Shown one piece after another: positions 16,007 to 24,030 of a stretch of 64,000 bases of DNA. Both the position numbers and the translations under genes were made by a program. The notes under the pieces are model-generated. The model did not search any database. It worked only from the letters and a program-made list of their open reading frames with translations, and was not told the origin of the DNA. Source of the DNA: an uncultured Bacteroidales bacterium (GTDB lineage Bacteria > Bacteroidota > Bacteroidia > Bacteroidales > Paludibacteraceae); assembly GCA_902778935.1 (NCBI GenBank), contig CACYZT010000008.1:1-64000 (forward strand), written 5' to 3'. Positions within the stretch are counted from its first letter, which is position 1, and each line of letters begins with the position of its first letter.

Positions 16007-17719
16007 ATGAGTGAATTGCATAGAATAGCCGTCATCGGTCTGCCGCAGAGCGGGAAAAGTTCGCTCACGCGCGCCTTGCAAGACTTGGTCGAGCAGCGCC
16101 GTGCGAGCAAAGCTGCGAATGCGCATGACATTGAGTTCGTGGAGGTTCATAACCCCGACGAACTGCACGGACATTCATATGACGTAGTGCTGCAGGTGGT
16201 GGACTCCACGCGCCTGGAGGAGTCACTCATGCTCACGCCGCATATCATCGATGAGCACGAGAAAATCGTACTGGCTATCGGTCGCTACGACCTGCTGCTC
16301 AAAACGGACCACTCGCTCAACCTGCCCCGTTTGGAGCAACTGATCGGTGTACCGACTTGCCGCGTCTCGGTGCGACTCAACTACGGTCTGTCCAACTGTC
16401 TGGACATCGTAGAGGACACGATTCATAAACCCGCTTCCACAGCCCACCCCATCTACCACCTGCGGGACCAAGGCGATGAAGAAACCTATCGCGCGTACGT
16501 ACACGGTATATTAACGGAGACGCTCACGCACGCGAAGGACGACCAACACCAGACAACCCTCGAGCGCATCGATAAAGTGCTGACGAACCCATGGCTCGGA
16601 TTCCCTATTATGATGGCGCTGCTCTATTTCGTATTCTGGTGTACCTTCACCGTCGGAGCTTATCCGCAGGAATGGATAGCCGCCGGTATTGACAGCCTGT
16701 GCGAGTGGACAAGAGGCATGCTGACGGAGAACTGGTGGTCGTCCCTCATCATCGACGGCGTCATCCAAGGCGTCGGAGCCGTGCTCGCTTTCCTGCCTAA
16801 TATTATCATCCTCTTCTTCTTCATCTCGCTCATGGAGGACTCGGGTTACATGGCCCGTGAGGCGTTTATCATGGATAGCATCATGCACCGCATCGGTCTG
16901 CACGGACGTAGTTTTGTGCCGATGCTCATGGGCTTCGGCTGCAACGTACCGGCTATCATGGCGGCGAAAGATATCCAGAATCCCAAGGACCGCGTTCTGA
17001 CCATGCTCATGGTTCCGTTCATGTCCTGCTCGGCACGACTACCGGTATATATGTTGTTCGTGGATACTTTCTTTGCCGACCATAAAGCCCTCGTCATGAT
17101 TTCGCTCTACGCTATCGGAATATGTCTGTCAGTACTGTTTGCGCTTATCATGAAGCGGACCAAATGGTTCAAACAAGATGCGGACGATACCGTCAACGAG
17201 TTGCCGGTGTTCAAACTGCCGAAACTGCGCGTCGCCATAGCCCATATATGGGAGAAAGTGGCGGACTATCTGCAGAAGATATGCACGGTCATCATCTGGG
17301 CAAGTATCATCATCTGGGCTCTCGAGTATTTCCCGACGCAGGACCTCAACGACCTGGAGAACTCGTATCTGGCGTCTATCGGCCAATTCGTCTCGCCGTT
17401 GTTGGAACCGCTGGGCTTTGACTGGAAGATGTCCGTCTGTCTGCTGACAGGTCTGCCGGCGAAGGAAGCGATCGTCTCTACACTCGCCATCCTCTATGGC
17501 GGAGACATCAGTGCCGCCGGCTTCACGCCGCTCACAGCTTTCACGTTTATGCTGTTCGTGCTGCTCTATTTCCCCTGCGTGGCAACCATCGTCACGCTCC
17601 GACGCGAAGCAGGACGTCAGTGGGCATGGTTCACCGTCTTCCATTCCCTTATCCTGGCTTGGCTCGTTTCCTTCGCGGTCTATCAGATAGGATGGCTCGT
17701 CATGAACGGCTTGTCATAA
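16007..17719 (+). CDS. feoB: FeoB-like metal transporter with a degenerate G domain
   Basis: The 570-residue protein has the membrane core of ferrous iron transporter FeoB: FLPNIIILFFFISLMEDSGYMAREAF, LMGFGCNVPAIMA with the conserved Cys, FMSCSARLPVY, LTGLPAKEAIVSTL and YFPCVATI. Its N-terminal domain (about 165 residues) is a shrunken G protein. The P-loop GLPQSGKS (residues 11-18) survives, but the G3 motif DLPG is replaced by HNPD in a much shortened segment, and the G4 motif NxxD is replaced by GRYD (residues 92-95). The G5-like SVR remains. FeoB proteins are usually above 650 residues and depend on GTP hydrolysis, so this may transport by another energy source, use another nucleotide, or carry another divalent metal. 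No feoA is nearby. The frame is continuous, so this is not a frameshift. Confidence 0.82.
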   Translation: MSELHRIAVIGLPQSGKSSLTRALQDLVEQRRASKAANAHDIEFVEVHNPDELHGHSYDVVLQVVDSTRLEESLMLTPHIIDEHEKIVLAIGRYDLLLKTDHSLNLPRLEQLIGVPTCRVSVRLNYGLSNCLDIVEDTIHKPASTAHPIYHLRDQGDEETYRAYVHGILTETLTHAKDDQHQTTLERIDKVLTNPWLGFPIMMALLYFVFWCTFTVGAYPQEWIAAGIDSLCEWTRGMLTENWWSSLIIDGVIQGVGAVLAFLPNIIILFFFISLMEDSGYMAREAFIMDSIMHRIGLHGRSFVPMLMGFGCNVPAIMAAKDIQNPKDRVLTMLMVPFMSCSARLPVYMLFVDTFFADHKALVMISLYAIGICLSVLFALIMKRTKWFKQDADDTVNELPVFKLPKLRVAIAHIWEKVADYLQKICTVIIWASIIIWALEYFPTQDLNDLENSYLASIGQFVSPLLEPLGFDWKMSVCLLTGLPAKEAIVSTLAILYGGDISAAGFTPLTAFTFMLFVLLYFPCVATIVTLRREAGRQWAWFTVFHSLILAWLVSFAVYQIGWLVMNGLS

Positions 17720-17746
17720 ACGGATTTCCACTATATGAAACCACAA

Positions 17747-17775
17747 AAAATAGACGCCCGTCGGACGTCTATTTT
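17747..17775. terminator. Bidirectional terminator between the feoB-like gene and gapA
   Basis: A ten-base-pair stem AAAATAGACG / CGTCTATTTT with a nine-base loop lies between two convergent stop codons and has A and T runs on both sides, so it can serve both genes. Confidence 0.85.
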
Positions 17776-17796
17776 GTTTAGCAGTTTAACGCTGTA

Positions 17797-18864
17797 TTAC
17801 TTCAGCTCTGCGAGGTACTTAATCGTACGAACCATCTGGCTGGTGTAGCTGTTCTCGTTGTCGTACCAGCTAACAACCTGTACCTGATAGGTGTCGTCGT
17901 CAATCTTAGCTACCATCGTCTGGGTTGCATCGAAGAGCGAACCGAACTTCATACCGATAACATCGCTCGAAACGATCTCATCCTCGGTGTAACCGAAGCT
18001 CTCGGTCTGAGCAGCCTTCATAGCTGCGTTGATACCCTCTTTGGTGATGTCTTTACCCTTAACAACTGCTACGAGGATAGTGGTCGAACCGGTCGGCGTC
18101 GGAACGCGCTGTGCGCTACCGATGAGTTTACCGTTCAGCTCAGGGATAACGAGACCGATAGCCTTGGCTGCACCGGTGCTGTTCGGAACGATGTTCTGTG
18201 CACCTGCACGGCTACGACGGAGATCACCCTTACGTTGCGGACCATCGAGAATCATCTGGTCACCGGTGTAAGCGTGGATAGTGCTCATGATACCACTCTG
18301 AATCGGAGCGTATTTGTGCAGAGCAGCTGCCATCGGAGCGAGACAGTTGGTCGTACAAGAAGCAGCGGAGATAACTTTATCAGCCGGAGTCAGCGTCTTG
18401 TGGTTAACATTGTAAACGATGGTCGGAAGGTCGTTTCCTGCCGGAGCAGAGATAACTACTTTCTTTGCACCTGCCTGGATATGAGCCTCAGCTTTAGCCT
18501 TGCTGGTATAGAAACCGGTGCACTCCAGAACAACATCGATACCGAGCTTGCCCCAAGGCAGGTCTGCTGCGTTCGGCATAGCGTAGATAGTAATCTCCTT
18601 GCCGTCAACGATAATCGAACCCGGTACGAGAACGGTCTTGCCATCCTCAGCGAGCTGAGCATCTTTGTAAGTTACAGTGTGCTTGCCCTCACCGAACTTG
18701 CCTGCGAAACCACCCTGAGCGGTGTCGTATTTCAGAAGGTGAGCCAACATCTTCGGGCTGGTCAAGTCGTTGATTGCGACTACCTCATAACCCTCAGCCT
18801 CAAACATCTGACGGAATGCCAGACGACCAATACGGCCAAAGCCGTTAATTGCTACTTTTGTCAT
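17797..18864 (-). CDS. gapA: Glyceraldehyde-3-phosphate dehydrogenase, type I
   Basis: The 355-residue NAD-dependent enzyme of glycolysis converts glyceraldehyde 3-phosphate to 1,3-bisphosphoglycerate. It has the NAD motif INGFGRIGR at residues 4-12, the catalytic cysteine C170 in [12 protein letters not shown], and the C-terminal [13 protein letters not shown]. The sequence [16 protein letters not shown] and an extended loop make it slightly longer than the 335-residue average, which is usual for the Bacteroides enzyme. It has its own promoter at 18941-18971 and a shared terminator, and shows the strong codon bias of a highly expressed gene. Confidence 0.95.
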   Translation of the reverse strand: MTKVAINGFGRIGRLAFRQMFEAEGYEVVAINDLTSPKMLAHLLKYDTAQGGFAGKFGEGKHTVTYKDAQLAEDGKTVLVPGSIIVDGKEITIYAMPNAADLPWGKLGIDVVLECTGFYTSKAKAEAHIQAGAKKVVISAPAGNDLPTIVYNVNHKTLTPADKVISAASCTTNCLAPMAAALHKYAPIQSGIMSTIHAYTGDQMILDGPQRKGDLRRSRAGAQNIVPNSTGAAKAIGLVIPELNGKLIGSAQRVPTPTGSTTILVAVVKGKDITKEGINAAMKAAQTESFGYTEDEIVSSDVIGMKFGSLFDATQTMVAKIDDDTYQVQVVSWYDNENSYTSQMVRTIKYLAELK

Positions 18865-18940
18865 AATTGTGTAATAATTTTAGTTATTTGTGTATAAATT
18901 GTTTTTCTTGTCAAAGGACACAAGTTCTCAATTGCGAGTG

Positions 18941-18971
18941 CAAAGTTACTATATTTTTTTAATATACGAAA
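18941..18971 (-). promoter_or_regulatory. Promoter for gapA (TTT-N20-TAACTTTG)
   Basis: Minus-strand TAACTTTGCA with TTTCGTATAT at the usual 20-base distance (TTT instead of TTG). The leader is about 70 bases. Confidence 0.7.
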
Positions 18972-19022
18972 AAAATTCGTATAAAAAAATAGATTTTGTC
19001 ATATTTCTTTAGCAAAACAGGC

Positions 19023-19454
19023 CTATTTACGCCCAAAATCAGCGGGAATCTCCCCCCAGGCTTTCGTGTCCCATTTGTAGATAGGCGTTGTCCAGGTGTT
19101 ATCGTGCAGCCACATTTCCGCCTTGCGAACCATCATAAACAGGTCCTGGTTCGACGCATTCCACTCCATCTTCGATTTGCAGCGTTTCTGTCGCACCCAC
19201 GCGAGCGCTGTCACGCTATCCGTATATATTACCCAATTGAGATTGTATTTCTTGATATACGCGAGCCCCAAGACCAACGCAAGAAACTCGCCGATATTGT
19301 TCGTCCCCTGCACAAACGGACCGCGGTGGAAGACCTCGGTACCCGTGTCCGCTATCACTCCGCGAAACTCCATGACACCCGGATTGCCGCTACACGCAGC
19401 ATCTACCGCCAAAGCCGGTAATATGGGTTTAGCAGTGTGAGGGGAATTCGCCAT
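19023..19454 (-). CDS. rnhA: Ribonuclease H family protein
   Basis: The 143-residue protein has the RNase H fold: VDAACSGNPG supplies the first catalytic Asp, NNIGEFLAL the Glu, YTDSVTALAW the second Asp, and WDTKAWGEIPADFGRK the C-terminal WxxxxxGExPADfG segment with the last Asp. It removes RNA from RNA-DNA hybrids, such as R-loops and primers. I choose the ATG at 19452-19454; the longer frame starts with TTG. It overlaps the end of the DUF2461 gene by 26 bases, so the two are translationally coupled. Confidence 0.85.
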   Translation of the reverse strand: MANSPHTAKPILPALAVDAACSGNPGVMEFRGVIADTGTEVFHRGPFVQGTNNIGEFLALVLGLAYIKKYNLNWVIYTDSVTALAWVRQKRCKSKMEWNASNQDLFMMVRKAEMWLHDNTWTTPIYKWDTKAWGEIPADFGRK

Positions 19455-20145
19455 ATTCTTCAAAAGTATAATTTAAGAAATCATTCATCGGCTTGGCTGC
19501 CTTAGCAATATCAATCAGATGATCCATAAAATCGGGCGCACATATTTCCCGATCGCTGATAGGAGTGGAGAACGTGTACATCTTATGCTTTAACCACTCA
19601 GCATGCTTGAAGTCAGGGTCAAAACCGGCAGGAACTCGTTTGAGTCCCGAGTTCCAAAAATCATCAAAGTCTTGCGCGAAATACTTCTTCCATTGTTTTG
19701 AAGCCATGATTTCTTCGACTTCTTCGTAGTTCGCCTCTATCTCCGTTCGTAGCGCTTTGAGCAGTTCCTTACCCGGATCCCAGATACCTCCGGAGAAAGC
19801 ACATTGACCGGGTTGAATATGCACATAGAAGCATCCACGCATGGATTTGCGTCCCCATGTCTTAGGCTGACCGGGCACTCCTGCGGCGGGACAACAACCG
19901 AAATATTCTTTATAGGGGCGCTTGTCCGGAGAAAAACGAATATCACGATAGATACGCCAAACACAATCCTTGGGTTGAAGAACCGCTAAATCTGGATCCA
20001 CTTCTGCAGATAATCTGCGTAAGTACTGCGCACAAAAATCAAGGAAATGTCGATTACACTCCACATACCGGTCTTTGTGTTCGGCAAACCACTCGCGGTT
20101 ATTGTTCGCCGATAACTCTTTTAGAAATTGTAAAATCTCTTTCAT
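19429..20145 (-). CDS. DUF2461 family protein
   Basis: The 238-residue cytoplasmic protein matches the DUF2461 family by its conserved opening LQFLKELSANNNREWFAEHKDRY, the RIYRDIRFSPDKRPYKEYFG motif near residues 64-84, and GCFYVHIQPGQCAFSGGIWDP in the middle. Its biochemical role is not known. It starts five bases past a tRNA-Arg gene and overlaps the RNase H gene downstream. The tRNA may lie on the same transcript. Confidence 0.82.
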   Translation of the reverse strand: MKEILQFLKELSANNNREWFAEHKDRYVECNRHFLDFCAQYLRRLSAEVDPDLAVLQPKDCVWRIYRDIRFSPDKRPYKEYFGCCPAAGVPGQPKTWGRKSMRGCFYVHIQPGQCAFSGGIWDPGKELLKALRTEIEANYEEVEEIMASKQWKKYFAQDFDDFWNSGLKRVPAGFDPDFKHAEWLKHKMYTFSTPISDREICAPDFMDHLIDIAKAAKPMNDFLNYTFEEYGEFPSHC

Positions 20146-20149
20146 CGTA

Positions 20150-20224
20150 TGGTGACTCGCCCGGGAATCGAACCCGGATTTGAGCTTTAGGAGAGCCCCG
20201 TTCTATCCATTGAACTAGCAAGTC
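20150..20224 (-). tRNA. tRNA-Arg (anticodon CCT)
   Basis: On the minus strand the acceptor GACTTGC pairs with GCGAGTC (one G-T pair), followed by A and an encoded CCA at 20150-20152. The D arm is GTTC/GAAC, the anticodon stem GGGCT/AGCTC with loop CTCCTAA, and the T arm CCGGG-TTCGATT-CCCGG. The anticodon CCT reads AGG codons. Confidence 0.93.
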
Positions 20225-20225
20225 C

Positions 20226-20253
20226 TTTTTCAATTTTCAACCTTCAACTTCTC
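20226..20253. repeat. Heptamer tract at the rfbD 3' end
   Basis: TTTTTCA, ATTTTCA, ACCTTCA, ACTTCTC: four 7-base units spanning the rfbD stop codon and encoding its last residues (EKLKVEN). Confidence 0.7.
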
Positions 20254-21099
20254 CATACACCGCTGCAGACCGTCGAGCCAATAGGGTATCGTAACGCCGA
20301 AGGTCTTTTTGAACTTCGACTTATCCAATACGCTATAGTGCGGACGGGGTGTCTTATACACATATTCTTCCGATGAAATCGGGGAAACAGGGCATTTGGT
20401 GATACCCGCCAGCGACAGAATGGCTATCGTAAAATCGTACCATGAGCAGACCCCTTCGTTCGTGAAATGATAGATTCCCGGATGCCATACCGGCGACTCG
20501 ATAACTGTAAAAATCGCCCACGCAAGGTCCGCCGCATAAGTAGGAGTGCCAATCTGGTCAAAGACCACACCGAGTTTGTCCTTCTCCTTGCCCAAACGAA
20601 TCATCGTCTTCACGAAATTATTGCCATACGGCGAGTAGAGCCACGCTGTACGCAGAATGACGGCATCGGGACAAACAGCCAGCAATCGCTTCTCTCCCTC
20701 GTACTTAGTACGACCGTACACCGTACGCGGAGCTACAGGGTCGCTCTCTTTGCAGGGCTTATGCTCGTCGCCCGAGAACACATAGTCGGTACTCACATGT
20801 ATCACCTTCACTCCCTGACTGCCTAACACACTCAGCGCATCGGCATTGATCTTCATCGCCGTAGCCTCGTCCTCCTCCGCCTTATCGACATTCGTATAAG
20901 CGGCGCAGTTGACGATGAGATCTATGGCATGAGTCTGCACGAACGCCGAGACTGCGGTCTTGTCCGTGATATCGAGTGTTTGTACGCCGTCCGCTGCTAT
21001 GACGTCCGTGAAAAAATACTGATGCTTGGGATGCTCCGCACTAAGCGTACGCATCTCTGTACCTAACTGGCCGTTACTGCCTGTAATAAGTATATTCAT
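20230..21099 (-). CDS. rfbD: dTDP-4-dehydrorhamnose reductase
   Basis: The 289-residue reductase makes dTDP-L-rhamnose, the last step of rhamnose precursor synthesis for surface polysaccharides. It has the NADPH motif ITGSNGQLG at the N-terminus, VIHVSTDYVFSGD, and the catalytic YGRTKYEGE (YxxxK). The ATG at 21097-21099 (MNILITGSNG) matches the family start; the frame is open three codons further. It lies downstream of rfbC with a heptamer tract between them. The other two genes of the pathway (rfbA, rfbB) are not in the window. Confidence 0.92.
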   Translation of the reverse strand: MNILITGSNGQLGTEMRTLSAEHPKHQYFFTDVIAADGVQTLDITDKTAVSAFVQTHAIDLIVNCAAYTNVDKAEEDEATAMKINADALSVLGSQGVKVIHVSTDYVFSGDEHKPCKESDPVAPRTVYGRTKYEGEKRLLAVCPDAVILRTAWLYSPYGNNFVKTMIRLGKEKDKLGVVFDQIGTPTYAADLAWAIFTVIESPVWHPGIYHFTNEGVCSWYDFTIAILSLAGITKCPVSPISSEEYVYKTPRPHYSVLDKSKFKKTFGVTIPYWLDGLQRCMEKLKVEN

Positions 21100-21100
21100 A

Positions 21101-21128
21101 AATCTCAAATATCAAATTTCAAATGTTA
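21101..21128. repeat. Heptamer tract between rfbC and rfbD
   Basis: AATCTCA, AATATCA, AATTTCA, AATGTTA: four 7-base units that fill the rfbC-rfbD junction and reach into the rfbC stop codon. The same AATCTCA and AATTTCA units occur at 48971-49005. Confidence 0.8.
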
Positions 21129-21674
21129 AAATGGTGATTGGAAATCACCGAACGTGGGATGCTTGGTATCCTTCTCGCTGATGATGCGGAGCTGCTCCGG
21201 CACTTGCCAGTCGATAGCGAGACTCGGGTCACTCAGTAGCAGACCACCATCCGCCTCCGGATGATAGAGGTTGTCGCATTTATAGGTAAAGATGGCTTGG
21301 TCGCTGAGTACGGAAAAACCATGTGCAAAACCGCGAGGAATGAAGAACTGACGTTTGTTCTCCTCGCTTAGCTCCACGCTATACCATTGTCCGAATGTAG
21401 GGCTGTCTTTGCGCAAATCCACCGCCACGTCCAATACACGGCCTACGGTACAGCAGACAAGCTTCGCCTGACTATAAGGCGGACGCTGGAAATGCAAGCC
21501 GCGAACCACACCATAAGACGAACAGGACTGATTATCCTGCACAAACTGCGCATCTATACCCGCTTCGCGGTAACGTTTCTCATTGTATGTCTCCACGAAA
21601 TATCCGCGGGCATCCTTGAAAACCATCGGCTCAATTACCAAGAGCCCTTCGATAGGAGTTTTAATAATATTCAT
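21126..21674 (-). CDS. rfbC: dTDP-4-dehydrorhamnose 3,5-epimerase
   Basis: The 182-residue cupin-fold enzyme epimerises dTDP-4-keto-6-deoxyglucose in dTDP-rhamnose synthesis. It shows FKDARGYFVETYNEKRY, FVQDNQSCSSYGVVRGLHFQ with the catalytic His, the DVAVDLRKDSPTFGQW segment with the catalytic Asp, and FIPRGFAHGFSVLSD. The start MNIIKTPIEG at 21674 is chosen because the longer frame would begin inside the -7 promoter element. It is the first gene of the rfbC-rfbD pair. Confidence 0.93.
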   Translation of the reverse strand: MNIIKTPIEGLLVIEPMVFKDARGYFVETYNEKRYREAGIDAQFVQDNQSCSSYGVVRGLHFQRPPYSQAKLVCCTVGRVLDVAVDLRKDSPTFGQWYSVELSEENKRQFFIPRGFAHGFSVLSDQAIFTYKCDNLYHPEADGGLLLSDPSLAIDWQVPEQLRIISEKDTKHPTFGDFQSPF

Positions 21675-21695
21675 AGCGATTATCAAAAAGCGGTG

Positions 21696-21726
21696 CAAAT
21701 TTACTGCTTTTTTTCGACATACGCAA
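21696..21726 (-). promoter_or_regulatory. Promoter for rfbC-rfbD (TTG-N20-TAAATTTG)
   Basis: Minus-strand TTGCGTATGTCG, A-tract, GCAG and TAAATTTGCA with exact 20-base spacing. It lies directly behind the recX stop codon. Confidence 0.75.
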
Positions 21727-21730
21727 GCAA

Positions 21731-22162
21731 TTAGGCATATTTTTTTACTTCGTCATATGTAAAACCGCGTTGAAGCAGGAATCGCAGCAGTTTATCCTGC
21801 GAATCCGATTTACGCTGACGAATGAGGTTTTGCAAATTGGAGAAGTACTGATTTTCGTCGATTTCGTCGATGGCAATGCGTATAGAAGACTCCGGCAATT
21901 GAAGAGCACGCAAGCCTGCCTGTATCTTTACCCTTCCCCAGGACTGATAAACCACTTTATCGTGTACATAGGCACGGCAAAAACGGGCATCGTTGAGAAA
22001 ATCACGGGCATAAAGACTTTGTTCTATCGGTTCAAACACATCGGCAGGTGCTTGCCATTCATATAACTTGCGCCGCACATCCGCTGCGCAGTGTTCGGCA
22101 CGGGCGCAATATGCCTCTGCCTTATCCAACCATTCGGCCTTCGATAATTCGCGGTTTGCCAT
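21731..22162 (-). CDS. recX: RecX-like regulatory protein
   Basis: The 143-residue helical protein matches RecX, which binds RecA filaments and limits recombination. Features are the repeated three-helix units: DKAEAYCARAEHCAADVRRKLYEW, LYARDFLNDARFCRAYVHDKV, WGRVKIQAGLRALQLPESSI and the C-terminal LLRFLLQRGFTYDEVKKY. Members in Bacteroidetes are about 150 residues. It overlaps the end of prmC by 41 bases and is probably translated from the prmC message. recA is not in the window. Confidence 0.85.
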   Translation of the reverse strand: MANRELSKAEWLDKAEAYCARAEHCAADVRRKLYEWQAPADVFEPIEQSLYARDFLNDARFCRAYVHDKVVYQSWGRVKIQAGLRALQLPESSIRIAIDEIDENQYFSNLQNLIRQRKSDSQDKLLRFLLQRGFTYDEVKKYA

Positions 22163-22970
22163 AGATATCGTTTGTTATTTGGATGTCTGTATAGTTATTT
22201 TGGCGCAATAAACGCTCGATTTCATCGGGGAAATGTTCGTTAATCTCAAAGAAAAGAAAGAAACCCAAACGCAGAGAAGCGATGCGTCGATAGAACAACA
22301 ATGGATCTTCGTCCGGGACAAAGAGTGCCGAGGCCGGCTCGTAATCCAATACATTCCTTCGCATCGATTTTTTCTCGCTCTCGCATATATAGGGAGGATT
22401 GCTGACCACCAAGTCAAAAAAATGTCCGTTGAAACCGGAGGAATCAAATATATCCGCTGTTAGGAAGGTAACATCCGCCTCGTTTCGAACGGCATTCTCT
22501 TTTGCCACCTCGATAGCTTCCGCAGAAAGATCAATACCCGTCACGTCCCACTCCGGATGATGTTTCTTGAGAGCGATAGCAATACAGCCGCTTCCTGTCC
22601 CTATGTCCAACACGCGAACGGGTCTTCCTTTCGCAAGCAAATCGGTCTTTTCTCGCTGCGCAAAGCGGTCTATCTGTTCCACCAGTTCTGCCGTCTCAGG
22701 ACGAGGGATTAGCGTTGCCGGAGTCACTTTGAGGTCGAGTCCTGCCCATAAAGTGTGCCCAAAAATGTACTGAATCGGCTCAAAATGCAATAATCTGTCT
22801 ATTTGCTCTTGCAAATTTGAAAAATTTGTTGTACCTTTGCACCCGATTTGCAGTTGAGTACGGCTCAAGCCGGTGGATTCTTCCATAATCCACCATGCCA
22901 AAGCCTCCGCTTCGTCAGCCGGATAAACGGCTTGTAATCGGGTCGCTATTTCCTTTACGATTGATTTCAC
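22122..22970 (-). CDS. prmC: Release factor glutamine methyltransferase
   Basis: The 282-residue enzyme methylates the GGQ glutamine of peptide release factors. The N-terminal helical domain contains EALAWWIMEESTGLSRTQL; then come PTLIPRPETAELVE-like sequence (PATLIPRPETAEL), the SAM motif DIGTGSGCIAIAL and the substrate motif SNPPYI. The start codon is GTG at 22968-22970, only five bases after the -7 promoter element, so the mRNA could be leaderless. A plus-strand promoter for ribD lies inside the gene at 22809-22839. Confidence 0.92.
   Translation of the reverse strand: MKSIVKEIATRLQAVYPADEAEALAWWIMEESTGLSRTQLQIGCKGTTNFSNLQEQIDRLLHFEPIQYIFGHTLWAGLDLKVTPATLIPRPETAELVEQIDRFAQREKTDLLAKGRPVRVLDIGTGSGCIAIALKKHHPEWDVTGIDLSAEAIEVAKENAVRNEADVTFLTADIFDSSGFNGHFFDLVVSNPPYICESEKKSMRRNVLDYEPASALFVPDEDPLLFYRRIASLRLGFFLFFEINEHFPDEIERLLRQNNYTDIQITNDIYGKPRIIEGRMVG
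22809..22839 (+). promoter_or_regulatory. Promoter for ribD operon, inside prmC on the opposite strand
   Basis: TTG at 22809-22811 and TACCTTTG at 22832-22839 with exact 20-base spacing, followed by GCA. Given that ribD starts only 23 bases from prmC, a promoter within prmC is expected; the leader would be about 150 bases. Confidence 0.65.
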
Positions 22971-22974
22971 GCTG

Positions 22975-23005
22975 CAAAGGTACGAAAAAAAAATGGAATA
23001 CGCAA
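22975..23005 (-). promoter_or_regulatory. Promoter for prmC-recX, overlapping the ribD start codon
   Basis: Minus-strand TTGCGTATTCC, T-tract, TACCTTTGCA, 20-base spacing. The spacer and -33 element read on the other strand are the first codons of ribD (ATGGAATACGCAAAT). Confidence 0.75.
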
Positions 23006-24030
23006 ATTATATTGCATATTGTATCGAAATTGCCCGTCGTGGGGAGTATTATGTGGCGCCTAATCCGATGGTGGGTGCCGTATTAGTTGACGCGGACGGA
23101 CAAATCATAGCGGAAGGATGGCATCAGAAATACGGCGAGGCACACGCGGAGGTGAATTGCTTCCGTCATCTCGAAGCATCGGAGCATCGGGATATCGACT
23201 TGTCGAAATGCACTCTTTTCGTCAGTTTGGAGCCGTGTAGCCATTACGGCAAAACACCTCCGTGCGCCAAACTGATTATCGAGAAAAAAGTAGGACGTGT
23301 CGTCGTGGGGATGCTTGATCCGAACCCGCTGGTAGCCGGCAAAGGTGTGCAGATGTTGCGGGACGCAGGGATAGAAGTGATCGTTGGGGTGCTGGAGAAC
23401 GAGTGCCGCGAACTGAACAAACGTTTTCTCTCTCTGCACGAGAAACACAGACCGTACGTGGTTCTGAAATGGGCGCAGACCGGAGACGGATTTGTGGACC
23501 GCAAGCGAGCAGTGGACAATGGACGATGGACCATGGACAATGGACACCTGAACGGCGCACTGGCTATCTCAACGGCAGAGACGAAGAAACTGGTACATAA
23601 GATGCGGGCGGAGAATATGGCGATTATGGTAGGGACGAACACCGTACTGATGGACAACCCGCGGTTGCTGAATACCCATTGGGAAGGCAGAAACCCGATA
23701 CGCGTCACCTTGGACAGACACGGAGTCATACCTGCCGATGCACGTATTTTATCCGATGAATCCGAGACAATTGTCTATCGCGAGCATACCGATTGGCCCT
23801 TCGTTCTGGACGACTTGGCGAAACGCAACATCCATTCCATCCTGGTGGAAGGCGGACCTACCCTCCTCCGGCATATTATTGAAACCGGCATTTGGGATGA
23901 GATGCATATCGAGGTAGCACCCGAATTGAACATCGGCGACGGAGTAGCCGCACCGGACATTACGCTACCTGACGAATACGAGACCATCGACGGACATCGG
24001 TTATACACCATAATGAACAGCGAAATATGA
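22993..24030 (+). CDS. ribD: Bifunctional riboflavin deaminase/reductase
   Basis: The 345-residue protein performs two steps of riboflavin synthesis: deamination and then reduction of the pyrimidine intermediate. The N-terminal deaminase has APNPMVGAVLV, the zinc ligand motif HAEVN and PCSHYGKTPPC; the C-terminal reductase begins near residue 155 and has GTNTVLMDNPRL and LVEGGPTLL. Residues 174-185 (VDNGRWTMDNGH) are encoded by five 7-base GGACnAT units and lie where homologues have a short loop. Its first codons double as the promoter of the divergent prmC. The stop overlaps the next gene (ATGA), starting an operon that runs into surA- and OstA-like genes. Confidence 0.92.
   Translation: MEYANYIAYCIEIARRGEYYVAPNPMVGAVLVDADGQIIAEGWHQKYGEAHAEVNCFRHLEASEHRDIDLSKCTLFVSLEPCSHYGKTPPCAKLIIEKKVGRVVVGMLDPNPLVAGKGVQMLRDAGIEVIVGVLENECRELNKRFLSLHEKHRPYVVLKWAQTGDGFVDRKRAVDNGRWTMDNGHLNGALAISTAETKKLVHKMRAENMAIMVGTNTVLMDNPRLLNTHWEGRNPIRVTLDRHGVIPADARILSDESETIVYREHTDWPFVLDDLAKRNIHSILVEGGPTLLRHIIETGIWDEMHIEVAPELNIGDGVAAPDITLPDEYETIDGHRLYTIMNSEI
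23514..23548 (+). repeat. In-frame heptamer tract in ribD (GGACnAT x 5)
   Basis: GGACAAT, GGACGAT, GGACCAT, GGACAAT, GGACACC. The reverse complement unit ATTGTCC occurs in the OstA-like gene at 26237, and GGACAAA/GGACAAT units recur at 59157 and 62122. Confidence 0.88.

Noticed and set aside
14998-16131. A 377-codon minus-strand frame spanning the beta-barrel gene
   Set aside because: It crosses two promoters and a terminator and is antisense to a signal-peptide-bearing protein.
16007-16510. Frameshift as the cause of the degenerate FeoB G domain
   Set aside because: The frame is open throughout, the P-loop and the segments after G4 align in the same frame, and no other frame carries DLPG or NxxD.
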